Origin: Ephemerocybe angulata
Taxonomy: Eukaryota > Basidiomycota > Agaricomycetes > Agaricales > Psathyrellaceae
DNA: 64,000 nucleotides
NCBI GenBank assembly: GCA_013368325.1
Contig: JAACJK010000069.1
Location: forward strand, 1 to 64,000
Direction: 5' to 3'
The stretch's first letter is position 1. The number at the start of each line of letters is the position of its first letter. The notes beneath the pieces are model-generated. The model was not told the origin of the DNA. It saw only the letters and a program-made list of their open reading frames with translations, and made no database searches. A program made the position numbers and the translations under genes. Shown in pieces: positions 29,746-41,980 of this stretch.

Positions 29746-30400
29746 CTAATTCTCATCAGACATGGCACCTGCGCTCGCACATGTCTCTGCGTCATCCTGA
29801 CAATTGTCTACCATGTTTGCGCCCATGTCTTGCTCTTTGCTGTCCCTGTGAGCACCCCTATCACTATCGTCTTCATCGGATTCGGATTCATCAGTAGAAT
29901 CCAATTCCTCCAAGAATGGCTCACTGATCATGGTGTCAAAGGCCTTGTCAAACTCCAGGAGACTGCATGGATTGTGCTCAAGAGCGTGTGCTAATGAGAT
30001 GGCGAGGCTACGACGTACTCGTCTGGCACTGAAAACCGTTGGCGTTTATTTGCTGGACGCTGGGAGGAACTATGGGCAGTACGCAGTTAGTACGGTCATT
30101 CAAAAAGCAACAGAATGAGGACACACACCTAGACGATCTGCTCTGATGCTCTGTAGCGCTCTTGGGCACATATCGTGCCTCAATACGTGCCCTCCCAGAC
30201 CCCTCTCTAACTGCAACGAGTACCTCCTCTAGGCCTGAATCTCTCTTCACTCTCTCCCTTTCTTCATATCTAGGAAAGCGACGCGGGATGTCAGTTGTAA
30301 TGCAATCTAAACAACTCGAATAAATAAAGACTTACTCTTGCCATTGCGCCCACATACCTTTCCTTTTCTTCTTGGTCTCGCCCGGGGCTTTCGAATGCCT
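29746..30400 (-). CDS. Hypothetical acidic protein, tentative gene model
   Basis: Pieces on the minus strand: KAPGETKKKRKGMWAQWQE, an intron of about 65 bp, YEERERVKRDSGLEEVLVAV, then after a further intron ARRVRRSLAISLAHALEHNP through FDKAFDTMISEPFLEELDST and an acidic end (DESESDEDDSD) with a stop at 29746. Exon joins are uncertain and there may be frame breaks. No function is proposed. Confidence 0.35.
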
Positions 30401-31660
30401 GAATGAAGATCCCACTGTCAGATGAATCCCATACTACGCGGAGGGCTCAAACGACGTACGGCGAACTGGCCTTGGAAGCTTTTGAACTGCTAAACGAGGA
30501 CCGTTATTGTCAGGTGCGTGTCATGCGAAGCAGATGGCTTGAACAACGCACCGAGAACTGGCCTTGGAGACCTGTGTCAAGGGTAGGGGCTCTTCAGAGC
30601 TATCCCTAGAGGCTTGTTTCGCAGGTAAGGGGCCAGGGAGATCGCTAGCCAGGAATTCAGCGAGATCACGCATAGGAGGATGGGAGAGTTGTTGAAAGGT
30701 GTGTAGACGATGGAGCAAACTTGTAGCCAATCCATCACAGGCTGGATTTGGCGGATATTGAATTTATTGATCCGGAGTGATGTCTGAGGCCCGGGGCGCC
30801 CAGAGGTCAATGCTAGCACTGGTGACTTCAAATACAATTAGAGTACAATAGAGCTTCATTTAGGATGTGATCCCAACCCCACAAGCCTAAGGAACGGCTC
30901 GAGCGCGAGGAGCGCCAGTGGGTCCCTTGAGGCCTCAGGTACCGTGTCACACCGTGATTTTGACTTTACCCTAGGTTCACCTTCACTCCTATGCAACATC
31001 CTCGACCCTTGCGTGCACGTCTAAATGCCATATACCTTGTGAACGATAGTCAAATACATGAGACTATCCATTCAGGTAAGTCTCGCATTCACACCTGTAG
31101 GATGTGGGGATCTGTACCATATTTCCTAAGCCCACAACGCGACACAGAGATCGCTCGCTATAGCTTGGTCGCATCGTGCCCACAGGTTGGGCAGGGTCAT
31201 TTCTAATTCGCTTAGACAGTATAAGAGCCCATTACGCAAAGTATCACGCACTTTGAGGGGTCCGCTATTCACAAACAGCCCTTGCAAAGGCAGGGCTCTA
31301 TTTGGCACAGAATACGCAAAATCCCCGAAAGGAACGGGCTAGCATAAGTCAATACAGCTCCGGGAGCTGCTAATTTATGCATATCACGGTGGAGGAGAAT
31401 CAGGCATTGTGGTTAGTATACCTTTTTTTGCAATAAATGTCCTGTACTTTGCATGAGGTGGTGAACTTGCCCATGGTGAAGTAAACGTGAGACGAAACAG
31501 GAAAGTCAGACGCGGAACATTGAAACTCGACTGATCTCATCCCTAAGTCAACACCATCAAGGGCTTCTTCCTCTTATCCCTACTCTTATACCACCTCTCC
31601 TACTCGTGCTTGCAGTAAATCAGAGATACATAGAAATTGGGTTCTCGTATTCCAAGTGCG
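30401..31660. other. Intergenic stretch without a supported gene
   Basis: Two partly similar stretches (around 30440-30485 and 30535-30575, sharing GAACTGGCCTTGGA) suggest a small local duplication. Other ORFs are short and compositionally unremarkable. Confidence 0.4.
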
Positions 31661-33826
31661 ATGGGTCGGCCAGCGCTTTACAAGACGGAGGAAGAGAAAA
31701 AGGCGGCGGCATGTGCGCGAAGTAGGAAGTACTATGAAAGGTATGGACTAACATATTTAATCGGTTTTTCAACCCGGTTCTCAGTATTCTATAGTCGCCG
31801 TAGTGATATATGCGAGGCCCGAAGAGCGAAGTATGAGATGAAGAAGTCAAGCGAACCGGCAACCGTGACCAAGAAACCCATCAAAGGTGAAGAGGAACGA
31901 AGGTTTTATAACCGGCGAAAGAGCAGACAGTCCTACCATCGGTGTGCAATTATGTCCTAGCTAAGTACAGAATCAGGCTCATATAATGATTTGTTTCTAG
32001 TAACAAGTCTCAAGCGAAGGTGGAGGGACATAAGAGACAATCGGTAGAGGTCACAAGCAGTATCCAGTACGTTCGGGTAGTTCACATTTCACGTCTGGAG
32101 CTCACATGAAATGCACCACTAGGATTGACACACCACAGCAGCAGCGTAGACGGGATCTCTGCGAGGAGCATACAGCTTTTCTGCTCTCCTCGTATAAAGA
32201 GATGTTGGGTAATATGCCCCTCCGTGCATTTTTGGATGGCGCCGCAGTTCAGTACATGCGAACGGGCGCACGGGAGGAACTCCAAGCCATCGTACAACGG
32301 CTCGAACGACTTATCAGCAGCGTTCAAGCGCACGAGGCCGATATTACGAAGGAGTTTGGAGCAGGAGCGCACCTTTACAAGCTAGAGTCTCTTTCTGGAA
32401 GTATCCGAATGACCATCCAAATGGTCAGCGACCTGGAGGAGATGGCGAGGGCGTGGGGTCAGGACAAGTTTATAGAATTGTACTATCGGCGCTATCTGCT
32501 TTTCCAGAGGTCAAATTTATGTTAGCCTTTCCGAGTTGTATTAGTCGTACAGTAGGGGAGACTCGATGCGAAATGTGTTATTCATCCGTCGTCCGAACGT
32601 CCCATGCGGAGTTGGGTATCAAAGTTCCCATCACCATAAATACCCCAGTGTGTGTCGTCTGTGCTTTTTCTGTCTCAAACCCCCATCCTCTTATTACCTG
32701 TCGCTCTGCATGTCCCGTTCCCTAAGGAGCGCTGGTCAAAAATCGGCCCAGCCTATAGCTACGACAGTCACGGCCACAACTCCGATGCGGCGAAAGCAGA
32801 AGGGAAGGGGAGCACGCATAACCTTAGCGTGTGTGTCCCCCCTAGTCCTCACCAGCAGTGCGTAGCCAGGCTTGACCAGTCCCTCCCCCACTGACGCCCC
32901 AAACGCAGCCTCCGTAGGCAGTAACCTGTCGGAATCTGTGCCAGATGAAGGTGTTCAGTCCGCAGAAGGCGATGGCCACACCCCTGCCATCGACGGCGCT
33001 GTTCTTCCTCCTGCACTCGCTTGTGCACTCGCTCCTGCACTCGCTCTGCCGATCGCCGCTTGGGAGCCCGCCACGGATGGCACAGGTGCTGCTGCTGAGG
33101 AACCTGAGAATGCTTCCACTCAAGAACCCACGAATGCTGCCCCTGAAGATCCTGAAGAGGCCTCTGAGGATTCTGCCGCTGAAGAATCTGAGGATTCTGC
33201 TGCTGAAGAATCTGAGGATCCCGCTGAGGCCCAGGCTACTCCACAGCCTCCAGCCGCTCGCCCAACTGTTCAGATTCCAGGGCCTCCGGCTGCTCACCCA
33301 GCTGTTCAGATTATCTATGGGGGTAATCGAATTCTTTCCTTCAGCAATGTCGCAGACTATGCCGCATACATCTCTGCGTGAGTCTCATTTGGCCGCAAGT
33401 GACGTCTTATTAACATTATACTAGTGAGCTCAAGGCCCATGTTTCGGTTCGAGAGCCTCCCTCAGATGCATCTGCAAGTAACTCGGGCCCGGGCGCGAAT
33501 GGTTCTACAAGCGGGTCCACTTCTCATGCGAGCGGGTCCACTTCTCAAGTGAGCGGTTCCACAAGCGTGTGCGTCCTCATGCTCCTTTTCTATCAGTCCA
33601 TCATTTTAATCTGGACCTCTAGCGCTGCGCATGAAGTCATTGATTTGACGGGTGACTCGGATACTGATGATCTATGCTTGTGCTCGCTTTGCCGGCGCCG
33701 TATCAAGTATGTGATTCTGGTCATTTCCTCTATACCAATGTTCTAATGTCACTCAGGCGGTCGACGCTTGGGAAGCGTCGTCAGACTTCAACTGATTTTG
33801 ACTCCCGGAAGTTCCGTCGAACCTGA
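31661..33826 (+). CDS. Multi-exon hypothetical protein with basic N-terminus and SIM-like tail
   Basis: The ATG at 31661 opens MGRPALYKTEEEKKAAACAR. An intron beginning near 31741 ends at CTATAG and joins YYER to RRSDICEARRAKYEMKKSS. A middle exon (32106-32525 region) encodes CEEHTAFLLSSYKEMLGNM and helical sequence. A further exon (about 32880-33378) is Ala/Pro/Glu-rich with repeats (SEDSAAEE). The C-terminus has Ser/Gly repeats, HEVIDLTGDSDTDD (a typical SUMO-interacting motif shape), C-x-C-x2-C and a basic end to TGA at 33824-33826. Start and end are well supported; splices in 31.95-32.9 kb are not. The basic EEEKKAAxxARxRKYYER start is common in multicopy agaricomycete genes of unknown function. 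Confidence 0.5.
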
Positions 33827-33848
33827 GAAGGATGGTTTCGGAGAATCT

Positions 33849-34206
33849 GACCATATGGTCATAGTGTTCGTAGCGCTAGAAATATGATAGAAATTTTGTC
33901 TCCTGCGTCTCCCACACCCCTGTCTAATCCACATGTTGTGAAGATAGGGTTTGACCATATGGTCATAGTGTTTGTAGCTCTAGAAATATGATAGAAATTT
34001 TGTTGGCTATGGCCGACTAGCGGAGGCATGCGGGTCTGTTCCCCCGCAATCTTGTGTCCCTGCTCCCAAGACAAATCAGTCGCCGACTGATTTGTCTGAC
34101 GTCCACATGTTGTGAAGATAGGGTTTGACCATATGGTCATAGTGTTTGAAATATGATAGAAATTTTGTCTCCTGCGTCTCCCACACCCCGGTCTGAGAAT
34201 CCACAT
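33849..34206. repeat. Direct repeats built on GACCATATGGTC
   Basis: The 12-bp palindrome GACCATATGGTC occurs at 33849-33860, 33953-33964 and 34127-34138, each followed by CATAGTGTT and a shared ATATGATAGAAATTTTGT. The first two copies are 104 bp apart. The remainder to 34873 holds no supported gene. Confidence 0.85.
34069..34097. repeat. 29-bp perfect hyphenated palindrome
   Basis: AGACAAATCAGTCG and CGACTGATTTGTCT separated by one base, between the second and third GACCATATGGTC repeats. Confidence 0.9.
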
Positions 34207-34873
34207 GACATGTGCTTCCCGCATGGCGCATAGCCAACAAGAGATGAGCAGCTGATTTAGTCCAGCCCTGGTTGTTACCTTCTTGAATAGATTGCGATTA
34301 TCTCAGAATTACACAGCCTAGCTGAGGCGACTGAGGTGAGCCGGCGTCCGCTTGTTCTAATCATATGTTTGAAGAATTGCAAATTGCGGCTATATGCCTC
34401 CTGATTGTTTCCTTCCGGATCTCAAGCTCCGGCAACCATGGTTGTCGACATTCCAAAAGCTCAATTACAGACATAAGCTTAGTAGACATAAACCATAACC
34501 ACCATTGATTTATCACAGTCTCGCAGGGCACAATATTGTAAGACGACGGGCGCTTGTTTCAGCGTCTTTTCTCCTGTCAAATGTCATTTCGGTTGTAATT
34601 CAGGCGCAATGTACTTGGCTTGCTGCTAGATCTTTGAAAATCATGAGTCGTGATTCATCTCAGTCTGCCATCGCGACACGCTCCCACACACCACTACCAC
34701 GCGGCGGGGACGAAAATATGCTGTTTTGATCAAATTGGCTTATCTTATCTGGAGAGAACCAGCATCTATACATACACTGCACACATAGTAGTGTCTTCGT
34801 CTCCCCCACCCGTAGTTCCCCCTGAACTGCTATCATTCCCTTCTCCCCTAGTACTCCTCCCCTCACTATTATC

Positions 34874-36796
34874 ATGCCGAACCCTGGTCTGAGGCGAAAG
34901 CGAAACTATGGTGCTTTCATCGATGACGACCTTGACGAAGAAACTGGTGTTGCCATGGAAGGCAGTCTGGGAGGTCCATCAGGCATTATCCCCCCCTCTC
35001 TCTTCAGCAACGACCCTCAACCGACCGTCTTGGGCACATCTGAGGGCATGGGAAGAGTGACACTGTCGACCCTGCCACCTGATCGACACCCCGCAGCCAC
35101 ATCAGCAGCTCGCCCGCTATCTCCGACTCTCAAGGACCACTTCGTTGGACATTTCGAGTCCTCCCCGCCCGCCTTGGTGGATTTGGACGACAATCACGAT
35201 GACGTCCAGCTTCCAACTGCCCCAAGCTTGGCCCCCTACGAAGGTTCCTGGTCATTCAGTGGCGATGGAGATGGTGATGATGATGGCGAGGTTGAGGATG
35301 AAGGCAAGGACGGGGGCGAGGACGGAGAGGCAAAGGCGACGTTGTCTCAAACTACGGTACGTGACAGGCTCATAGTGCTTCAATCATGACTTACGTGTGT
35401 TGAAGGCTCATTATGAATGGGTACAGCACTACCGGGAGTCGTACCTGCGGGAGATCATTTGGATGGAAGGGCGGGGTGTGCGCGACTCCCAGTCGTGCTG
35501 TCCACGTTGCCGCAGCCAAGAGGACCTCCTCTACCGTTGCAGCTCCTGTCTCGGAGCAGACGTTCTATGTCGATCGTGTATAGTAGCCGTTCACTTGCAT
35601 AATCCTTTGCATTTTATTGAAGTAGGTCTTCGAGATCAGCCTTCCTCGCCCACTGAGCTCATATCTATCTACAGGTGTGGAACGGGTATCACTTTGAGCG
35701 AATTACCCTCAAGATGCTTGGTCTTCTGATCCAGCTTGGCCATGCTCCTGGCCATCGTTGCGAGAACCCTGATCCGTCACGTAAGAATGACTTCGTGATC
35801 GTCGATACGACCGGGATCCACGAGGTCAATGTTGCGTTCTGTCGATGCGATGGAATGAAGCCTCACTATATCCAGTTGCTACGATACGGGCTCTTCCCTG
35901 GGACTGGGCTAGACCCACGCACTGCGACTACCTTTCGCACTCTCAAGTTCTTTCAATTGGTCTCATTCGAGTCGAAGGGATCACACCAAGAGTTTTATCG
36001 AGCCCTAGAATGTCTGACTGGTAATGTCCTTTCGAGATCTGCAAGAGTGAGTATTCCCTTTGTCTTCCTGATCAATTTACTGACCTTCTTCATTTCAGGA
36101 TCGTTACCACGAGTTCATGACTATGGTTAGCCAGTGGCGACATCTCAAGATGTTGAAACGGGCGGGCCGAGGCCATGACTCCGGTGGTGTCTCAGGAACA
36201 ACCCCGGGCTCGTGCGCGATACGATGCCCCTCATGCCCTCAGCCCAACATCAACTTGCCAAAGGGCTGGAGGTCTGCACCACCTGGGACTATGTACGATG
36301 TCATGCGTTTATTTCATAAGTCCTAACTAACTCGACAGTAGGTGGTTGTACCGACTATTTGTTTCCATCGACGGAAACTTCAAGCTTCGCCGGCGCCTAG
36401 TTTCCTCCAACGAAAAGGACCCCGGGTATAACGCGGGATGGGCGTTCTTTGTTGAAGAGATCAGCTTCAAGGAGTATCTTTCAGAAAAGTGGCACGCACC
36501 TCAAGAGGTATGTTCCTATGTGCAGAATCTCTCACTGGTATGACATGGACTGACTTAATGTATAGCGCAGTACCTGCGTCGCTCACGAAGCAGTGGACAA
36601 GGCTGATCGTCAGGCGAGAGGCCTTGCGGCCTCCGGCGTTGTGGCTGTGGTGTGTACGCGCCATGAGTTTCGATTGCCCACCAGTGTCGGTGACCTTCAG
36701 CACGGCGAGAGGTATGTATGGATAATTTTGTGTGTATAACAACAACCAATGTGGATCGGGGCTATGTGTAGGTACATTAATGTCGACTATATCGCA
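34874..36796 (+). pseudogene. KDZ transposase, N-terminal half (gene interrupted)
   Basis: The ATG at 34874 opens MPNPGLRRKRNYGAF. After an acidic first exon and an intron (about 35356-35404) come Cys clusters CCPRCRS, RCSSC and CRSC, then LHNPLHFIEVWNGYHFE (CxC2-like, typical of KDZ N-termini) and VTGIHxV-like DTTGIHEVNVAFCRCDG. The next blocks are SQWRHLKMLKRAGRGHD and LYRLFVSIDGNFKLRRR, whose Asp is the likely first catalytic residue. The half ends GERYINVDYIA at the duplicated 9-bp site. Every intron seen is short with matching phase. It continues at 46483. Confidence 0.85.
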
Positions 36797-38276
36797 GGTG
36801 TGGTTGTCGTTCTCATATATAACTCCCTGTCATAACATGTCTATAGTTATGTATAATCCCTCATTACTGCTGTGGGGACATTGCTGCATGATCTACACCT
36901 GTATTATGTATAAAGCTGCCAAACCACCTACTCTAGCCCTTATATATAATCCTTCAACCACAAATGCGCAACTGCAGCTCAAAAGCGGGAGGGCGCCAAA
37001 TATGGGCAATGGTTTTCCACGCCATTCCGGGGCATCGGGCAGCACCAATTGTAGGGCCCTGCCCACTCTCTAGGTCATTTCCTTTGTTATACCCCCCTAT
37101 ATCGCATATGTTTCTGCATATCTCATCAGTTAAGTAGTGTGGTACACTATATCCTTGATATCTGGGCCTGTAATCACAATATATATAGTAATTCTTCTAT
37201 ATTTCCTCCCTGTACCCATATACAAAAAATTGTGCCTTTTAATGCAGATCAGGCCTCTAAGCGAGAGGAAATTGGTATCTGGGGAGTGCTACAATTATCC
37301 TTAATCCTTGGTTAGCCATTTCCCCATATCAAATGCTCTAAATTTCATATATTTGTCCGAAATTGCGAAATTTCCGGGCAGCTTAGGGCTGCTCTTGTGG
37401 AGCACCCATTTTTGGCAGCGGAACCACGGGGGTGCTTATATATACCACACAGGTGCCCAATAAACGTTGTACAGGGGCTCCAATGGTCTCAATATCGCTC
37501 TGTAAGCCAGTAGAGCACAACTCGATATTTTACGGATATTTCCCCCATTTTTACTGAATACCAGGGGCAAAATGTATAATGCCAAAACTATGAGGCAGCC
37601 AGCGGATAGGAGTCGTCAATGCGCGGAGATTGCAAAAAACCGTTCGGAATTCCGACCAGTGGAAGGGCTCAAATAGAGTAAAAGTGAGACAATAGCACAT
37701 TTGATGCAAGATGTCTACATGAAGATTCAATTCATTACCATAGAACACTGGCCTACTCACCGTATTATTGCAATATCATGACACGATATGGTTCGTTTTT
37801 TTCACAGTTTTTTTCTGTCTTTTCCTTACCCTCCCTCCTTTGTTTTTAGACCGTTTAATTAACATAAATCCTATTTGATCTGCCCCTATAGTGCGAATGG
37901 TACAAGGAGGAGATGTGATTGTATATTGAGGTTCCACCCCTGATATACCATATAGATCCGCATTTTTATACTGTAGTATTTCTTTGAATAGTTTTTGTAT
38001 ATGCGGCGTACACTTCTGAAGTGTTATCTGTTGATAATTCATCCAAAAGAGACCCCAAAGCACATTTCGGAATATCCGGATAAAATGGGTTCTACATTGC
38101 CTTTAATCACCTCTCTGACCCATACAGCCATGTAAACACATTATTTAAGCCATTTGCTAAATGAAGGGTTGTTTCTTTCACCCATAACCCACCCAATCCC
38201 CCGGAAATCCCATTCTTCTGTCTGGGGTGTGCTCAAATTCGAAAATCGCTTATTCCACAGGTAGTGCCTTACAGGC

Positions 38277-38400
38277 CCAGGCCCGGCCCAAAAGCCGCGG
38301 CTAAGGCCCGGCTTTGGGCGGCCAAGGCCCACCGAAATCCTGGGCCAAGCCTTGAGCCCCCAAATTGGTCGGGCCCGGCTCGGCTCACGGCTTAGGCCGC
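38277..38400. repeat. Left subterminal GGCCCGGC-rich repeats of hAT-like element
   Basis: Clustered AGGCCCGGC, AAGCCGCGGC and GGGCCCGGC words; the mirror-image partner lies at 45970-46102. Confidence 0.75.
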
Positions 38401-38590
38401 GGCTTTTGTATACAATTTTTTTCTAATGAATTTCGGTCAAGGTCAGTAATTTTATGTATCGTGCCTCGGGTACGTTACCCCGGCGCTGGGGAAACCCCAT
38501 GTGACGCTTACATAAGATGACAAATAATGATGGCACGTGCTGATGCCCGGACATGCCCGGACCTCCCTTTCCAAATCCTGAGCTCGCGCC

Positions 38591-39028
38591 GCCTCCGCTC
38601 GGCTCGCCCAACGGGGCACCTGAATCCCACCCGGGCAGGTGTGGAGCGCTCGCTAAGCATGTTAAGCGCCCGTGGCGGGCTAGTCTGTTCAAAGGTGTGT
38701 GTGACCTTGCTTCAATGACCTCACTAACCAATTTGTCAATTGCTTTAGTGATGTCACTCTTCATTCCCTGTTTCTTCTTCAATTCACAACCAATCCGGAC
38801 TCCGCATTAGGTGAGTGACAGTGCTCCCAGAATCCAGATCACAATCACCGCACAAAGGCCGTGCTTCGCTGCTCCCTCTAGGCTGTCAACCAGAGCAATA
38901 CAGAAACCGCTCGCGCCTCCCCGCGCCTCCCCGCGCCCGCCTCCGCTCGGCTCGCCCAACGGGGCACCTGTGTCCCACCCGGCGTAGTGTGGGGCCCTCG
39001 CTTAGCAAAGTAAGCGCCCACAGCGCTG
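38591..39028. repeat. Two direct copies of a ~90-bp unit, 348 bp apart
   Basis: CCTCCGCTCGGCTCGCCCAA is shared by the units at about 38591-38680 and 38939-39028; similarity continues through CACCTG...CCCACCCGG and AAGCGCCC. There is no supported gene in 38401-39297; the units lie between the left end of the element and the nuclease gene. Confidence 0.75.
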
Positions 39029-39297
39029 ACCTATCTCTCTACCTCTCGCCTTCCCTTCCCTCAGCTCACGTACGTCATGGACTGTTTCTTCTCAGAATCT
39101 CGAACAGTCCACATCCGGTAAGGGCCAAATGAAATCATCGAGCATAGCCTCAACAGCACCTTATCGTCTCCCTCAACCTTTCGCCATCCCTCTCCTTCTC
39201 CAACCCCATTCATGGATCAGACTGGCTAGCAAATCAGAAATCTATTGGTGAGCACCTTACTTTACAGTGACATCTATGCTAATGGGACCAAAACCAC

Positions 39298-41388
39298 TCA
39301 GTCATCGTCAACATCCGAAGTCAAATCAATGACCTCGCTGGAGACGGTGCTCGTCAAGTCGATAACCTCCGAATTGTTGCTACCGATAGTGGCAAGCCAA
39401 TTAGGCGATGAAGATGAACCCTCAGCAGGGCCCTGGCTTCCCATGAGACCCAATGAAGAGGTGCCGGGAACTGACGACGAGGCGCCGGCGCCGGCGCAGG
39501 AAGGGCCAACATTCAACGATGACGTGCCGGCGCAGGAAGGGCCAACATTCAATGACGACGTACCAGCAGCAGTGCTGGGCTCAGGGGTACCCGGTGATGT
39601 ACCGAAGATGAGTTCAGTCAACGACAACAGTGGTGAGTTGTGCTTTCGTCCCTTCCCCTTCACCTTTGACTTTTGTTTAACAGGGCCAGTTTGGTCTTGG
39701 CCACTACGCGCCCGCTTTTTCCCCCGCCTCTTCACTGGATCACACAATTCAAGGAGCCACTCGGGAACGAGGGATGGCACCAACCATGCCCGGATAACCG
39801 TTGGCTTTACCACGTTGAGAAGGACTGGTAGTTCAAGGAACCGACGGTGTTCTTCGGTAAGCGTCTCCACAATAAGATCTGCTTCATTAACTCCTAGCCT
39901 CACACACTCCTCCTCATGCTCGGGATTCAGCGCTTTCGTCACCATGGTCCTGCAAGACTTTACTTGGAGCCGGCACGACGGTGTTCCGAAAGACGATGTC
40001 TCCCGCTTCCAGACACATCGATTCTGACAAGGAAAACTGGTAAGCACTTGGTCAATATTACAACTTCTATACTCACCGACAGTGCCAATCGCAAGATCAC
40101 ACCCTCCCATACATTATTCCGGAGGACATTGCGCAGCTTAGCCGAATTACGCGACCACCCCAGCCTCTGCCTGCACAAGTTGACGATCCTCGATACGTCC
40201 GGTTGTTGAATCGAAAACCAATTGTCGGCAGCTGGGAGGTACGCGGGGTGCGACAGCGACGTAGACGGATTCAAGTAGCTTTGGAGATCGCCTAGGGACG
40301 GGAATGAATGGATTTGATTCAGAAGTAGATTTCTGGTGCGCGAACTAAGGCCGAGGTCAGTTGCGCTGGTTGATTTGAGAGTTTTGAGGATGCGTTGGCG
40401 CCAAGCATCAAGGGTTCTTATCTGAAGATCGCTGTCGAGTAAATCGCCAAACGTACGCCCAATTGGTGAAAGCGCGATTTCAGAGGCAGAGACCATGCCT
40501 CCACCATGCAAGCCTTCCCCATAATCACCACCGGCAACGAGAGAATAGAGAATGAGTCGGCCACGGTCAAGGCCCAGCTTATTGCGTACGTCTTCAGCTG
40601 TGTACAGCTTGAGCTCATCGAGCCTTCCCGTACTTCGCTCTCTAGATGGAATACTTTGCGAGATGTAAGCCTGTTAATTCACATTTGATCAGAATGAGCT
40701 GCTCACGCTCGTAGGACAGTTTGGCCACCGAACACCATGGAGTCGCTGTCGGAGGTCCACATCATGTCAATCATACCCCACTGGTTGAGCAAGGCTAGCT
40801 CTGCCTCAGCTTCTCCAGGAGCCTATTATGGAGCACGATTAACATTAGGGAAATGTGAGAAAACATGTGCATACCTCGTGAGTGTAAAATCCAAAGCTCT
40901 CAATTAAACGCTGAACGTCGTCAACCCACCAGAGTGCAGGCTGGGACTGAGCACCATGTCCTCGCTTCTCTGGCTTATTCGGACCATCGAAGACAAATAC
41001 AAAGTTTGCAGGAATTTTCAGGAGCTGCGCAAGACGGAAGAAGAAGATACGAAGTGGGCCACCCGCAAATTGGTGATGGAGACCAGCACTGTGAGTCCCA
41101 GCAACACACTCGTCCATGAACGTTCTGTAACGCCGGCCTTAGTTAACGTGCAGTATACTTTAGAATTAATAAAGCTTACCCCATATCTATCCCCACCCGC
41201 ATTATCTTTTCGACGTGTGGTTGAGATTCAGAGTCCTCGACCACGGTATACTCATGCGCAAGCTGACTCAAATAGATCTTGCGGCACACAGGCTGGAGGA
41301 CCTATGGACAGGTACGCAATATTAGCTGTCCCACTTATCAACGTACACTTTATCTGATACCCACTTGCCATAGCTCTGTAACTCCCAT
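39298..41388 (-). CDS. GEN1/XPG-family structure-specific nuclease (transposon cargo)
   Basis: The start at 41388 gives MGVTELWQ, the XPG-family N-terminus, spliced to VLQPVCRKIYLSQLAHEY. Catalytic acidic residues are visible: Asp in RVGIDMG; FVFVFDGPNKPEKRG; both Glu in APGEAEAELALLN; both Asp in WTSDSDSMVFGG; and SLVAGGDYGEG starting the helix-hairpin-helix region. The order and spacing fit GEN1/Yen1 Holliday-junction resolvases rather than FEN1. The C-terminal part is basic (KQKSKVKGKGRK), then has a short duplicated block (GTSSLNVGPSCA twice), and ends in two EVIDLTS motifs shaped like SUMO-interacting motifs. Introns are 35-65 bp. No stop or frameshift was seen apart from an uncertain splice near 40.05 kb. 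It would cut branched DNA in the nucleus. Confidence 0.8.
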
Positions 41389-41980
41389 GTTATTAGATTT
41401 ATTCAGAAGAGGTGGTCAATGGGAGGAAGCGAGAATGCAAGAGGATTGTGTTTCAGGATTGGGGCCCTGTTCCACCTCGAAGCTGGCTGGCCGAGTTTGG
41501 TGCTCGATCAAGAACCACAAGTAGCCTTACCCCTTTTCAGTTACGGTGTGGGTATCTTCTACCCCAGGTTTGGTTAGTTTGGGCCCTGGTGGCAAGGGCT
41601 GCAGGGGCGATCGAGTTGCGAATCAGGATCGAAATTTCGGGAGAACGAAAGGTGCGCCATGAATATTAGACTTGCAGAACTTTGGGCAAGTTCCACTGGC
41701 TCCCTCTTACCTGTAACATGTCCGTGTTTTCAATGCCCTTAAACATGCCTTCAACGTGCTTTGTGCTCCGAGGCGAGATGCTCCAATCGGACAGACATAG
41801 GGATCTAACCCAGAGGTCCCAGTCTGTCGGCTTGGAGCACGGTCTCGGTGTGCATTAGCATTTGTCGTATGAATCCTGACTGCTGGTTACTGAGCCTGCC
41901 TCACTCGCAATCTCTTCAACCCCTCCATGTAAGTTAAAATCTATTGAGATTCGTTGGTGGCAGGCATTCTAAATATCAAA

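Noticed and set aside
37080..38160. Short ORFs in the AT-rich part of the outer element (such as 37760-37551 and 38063-37776, minus)
   Set aside because: AT-rich, short, without introns or family features, and inside a probable non-autonomous element.
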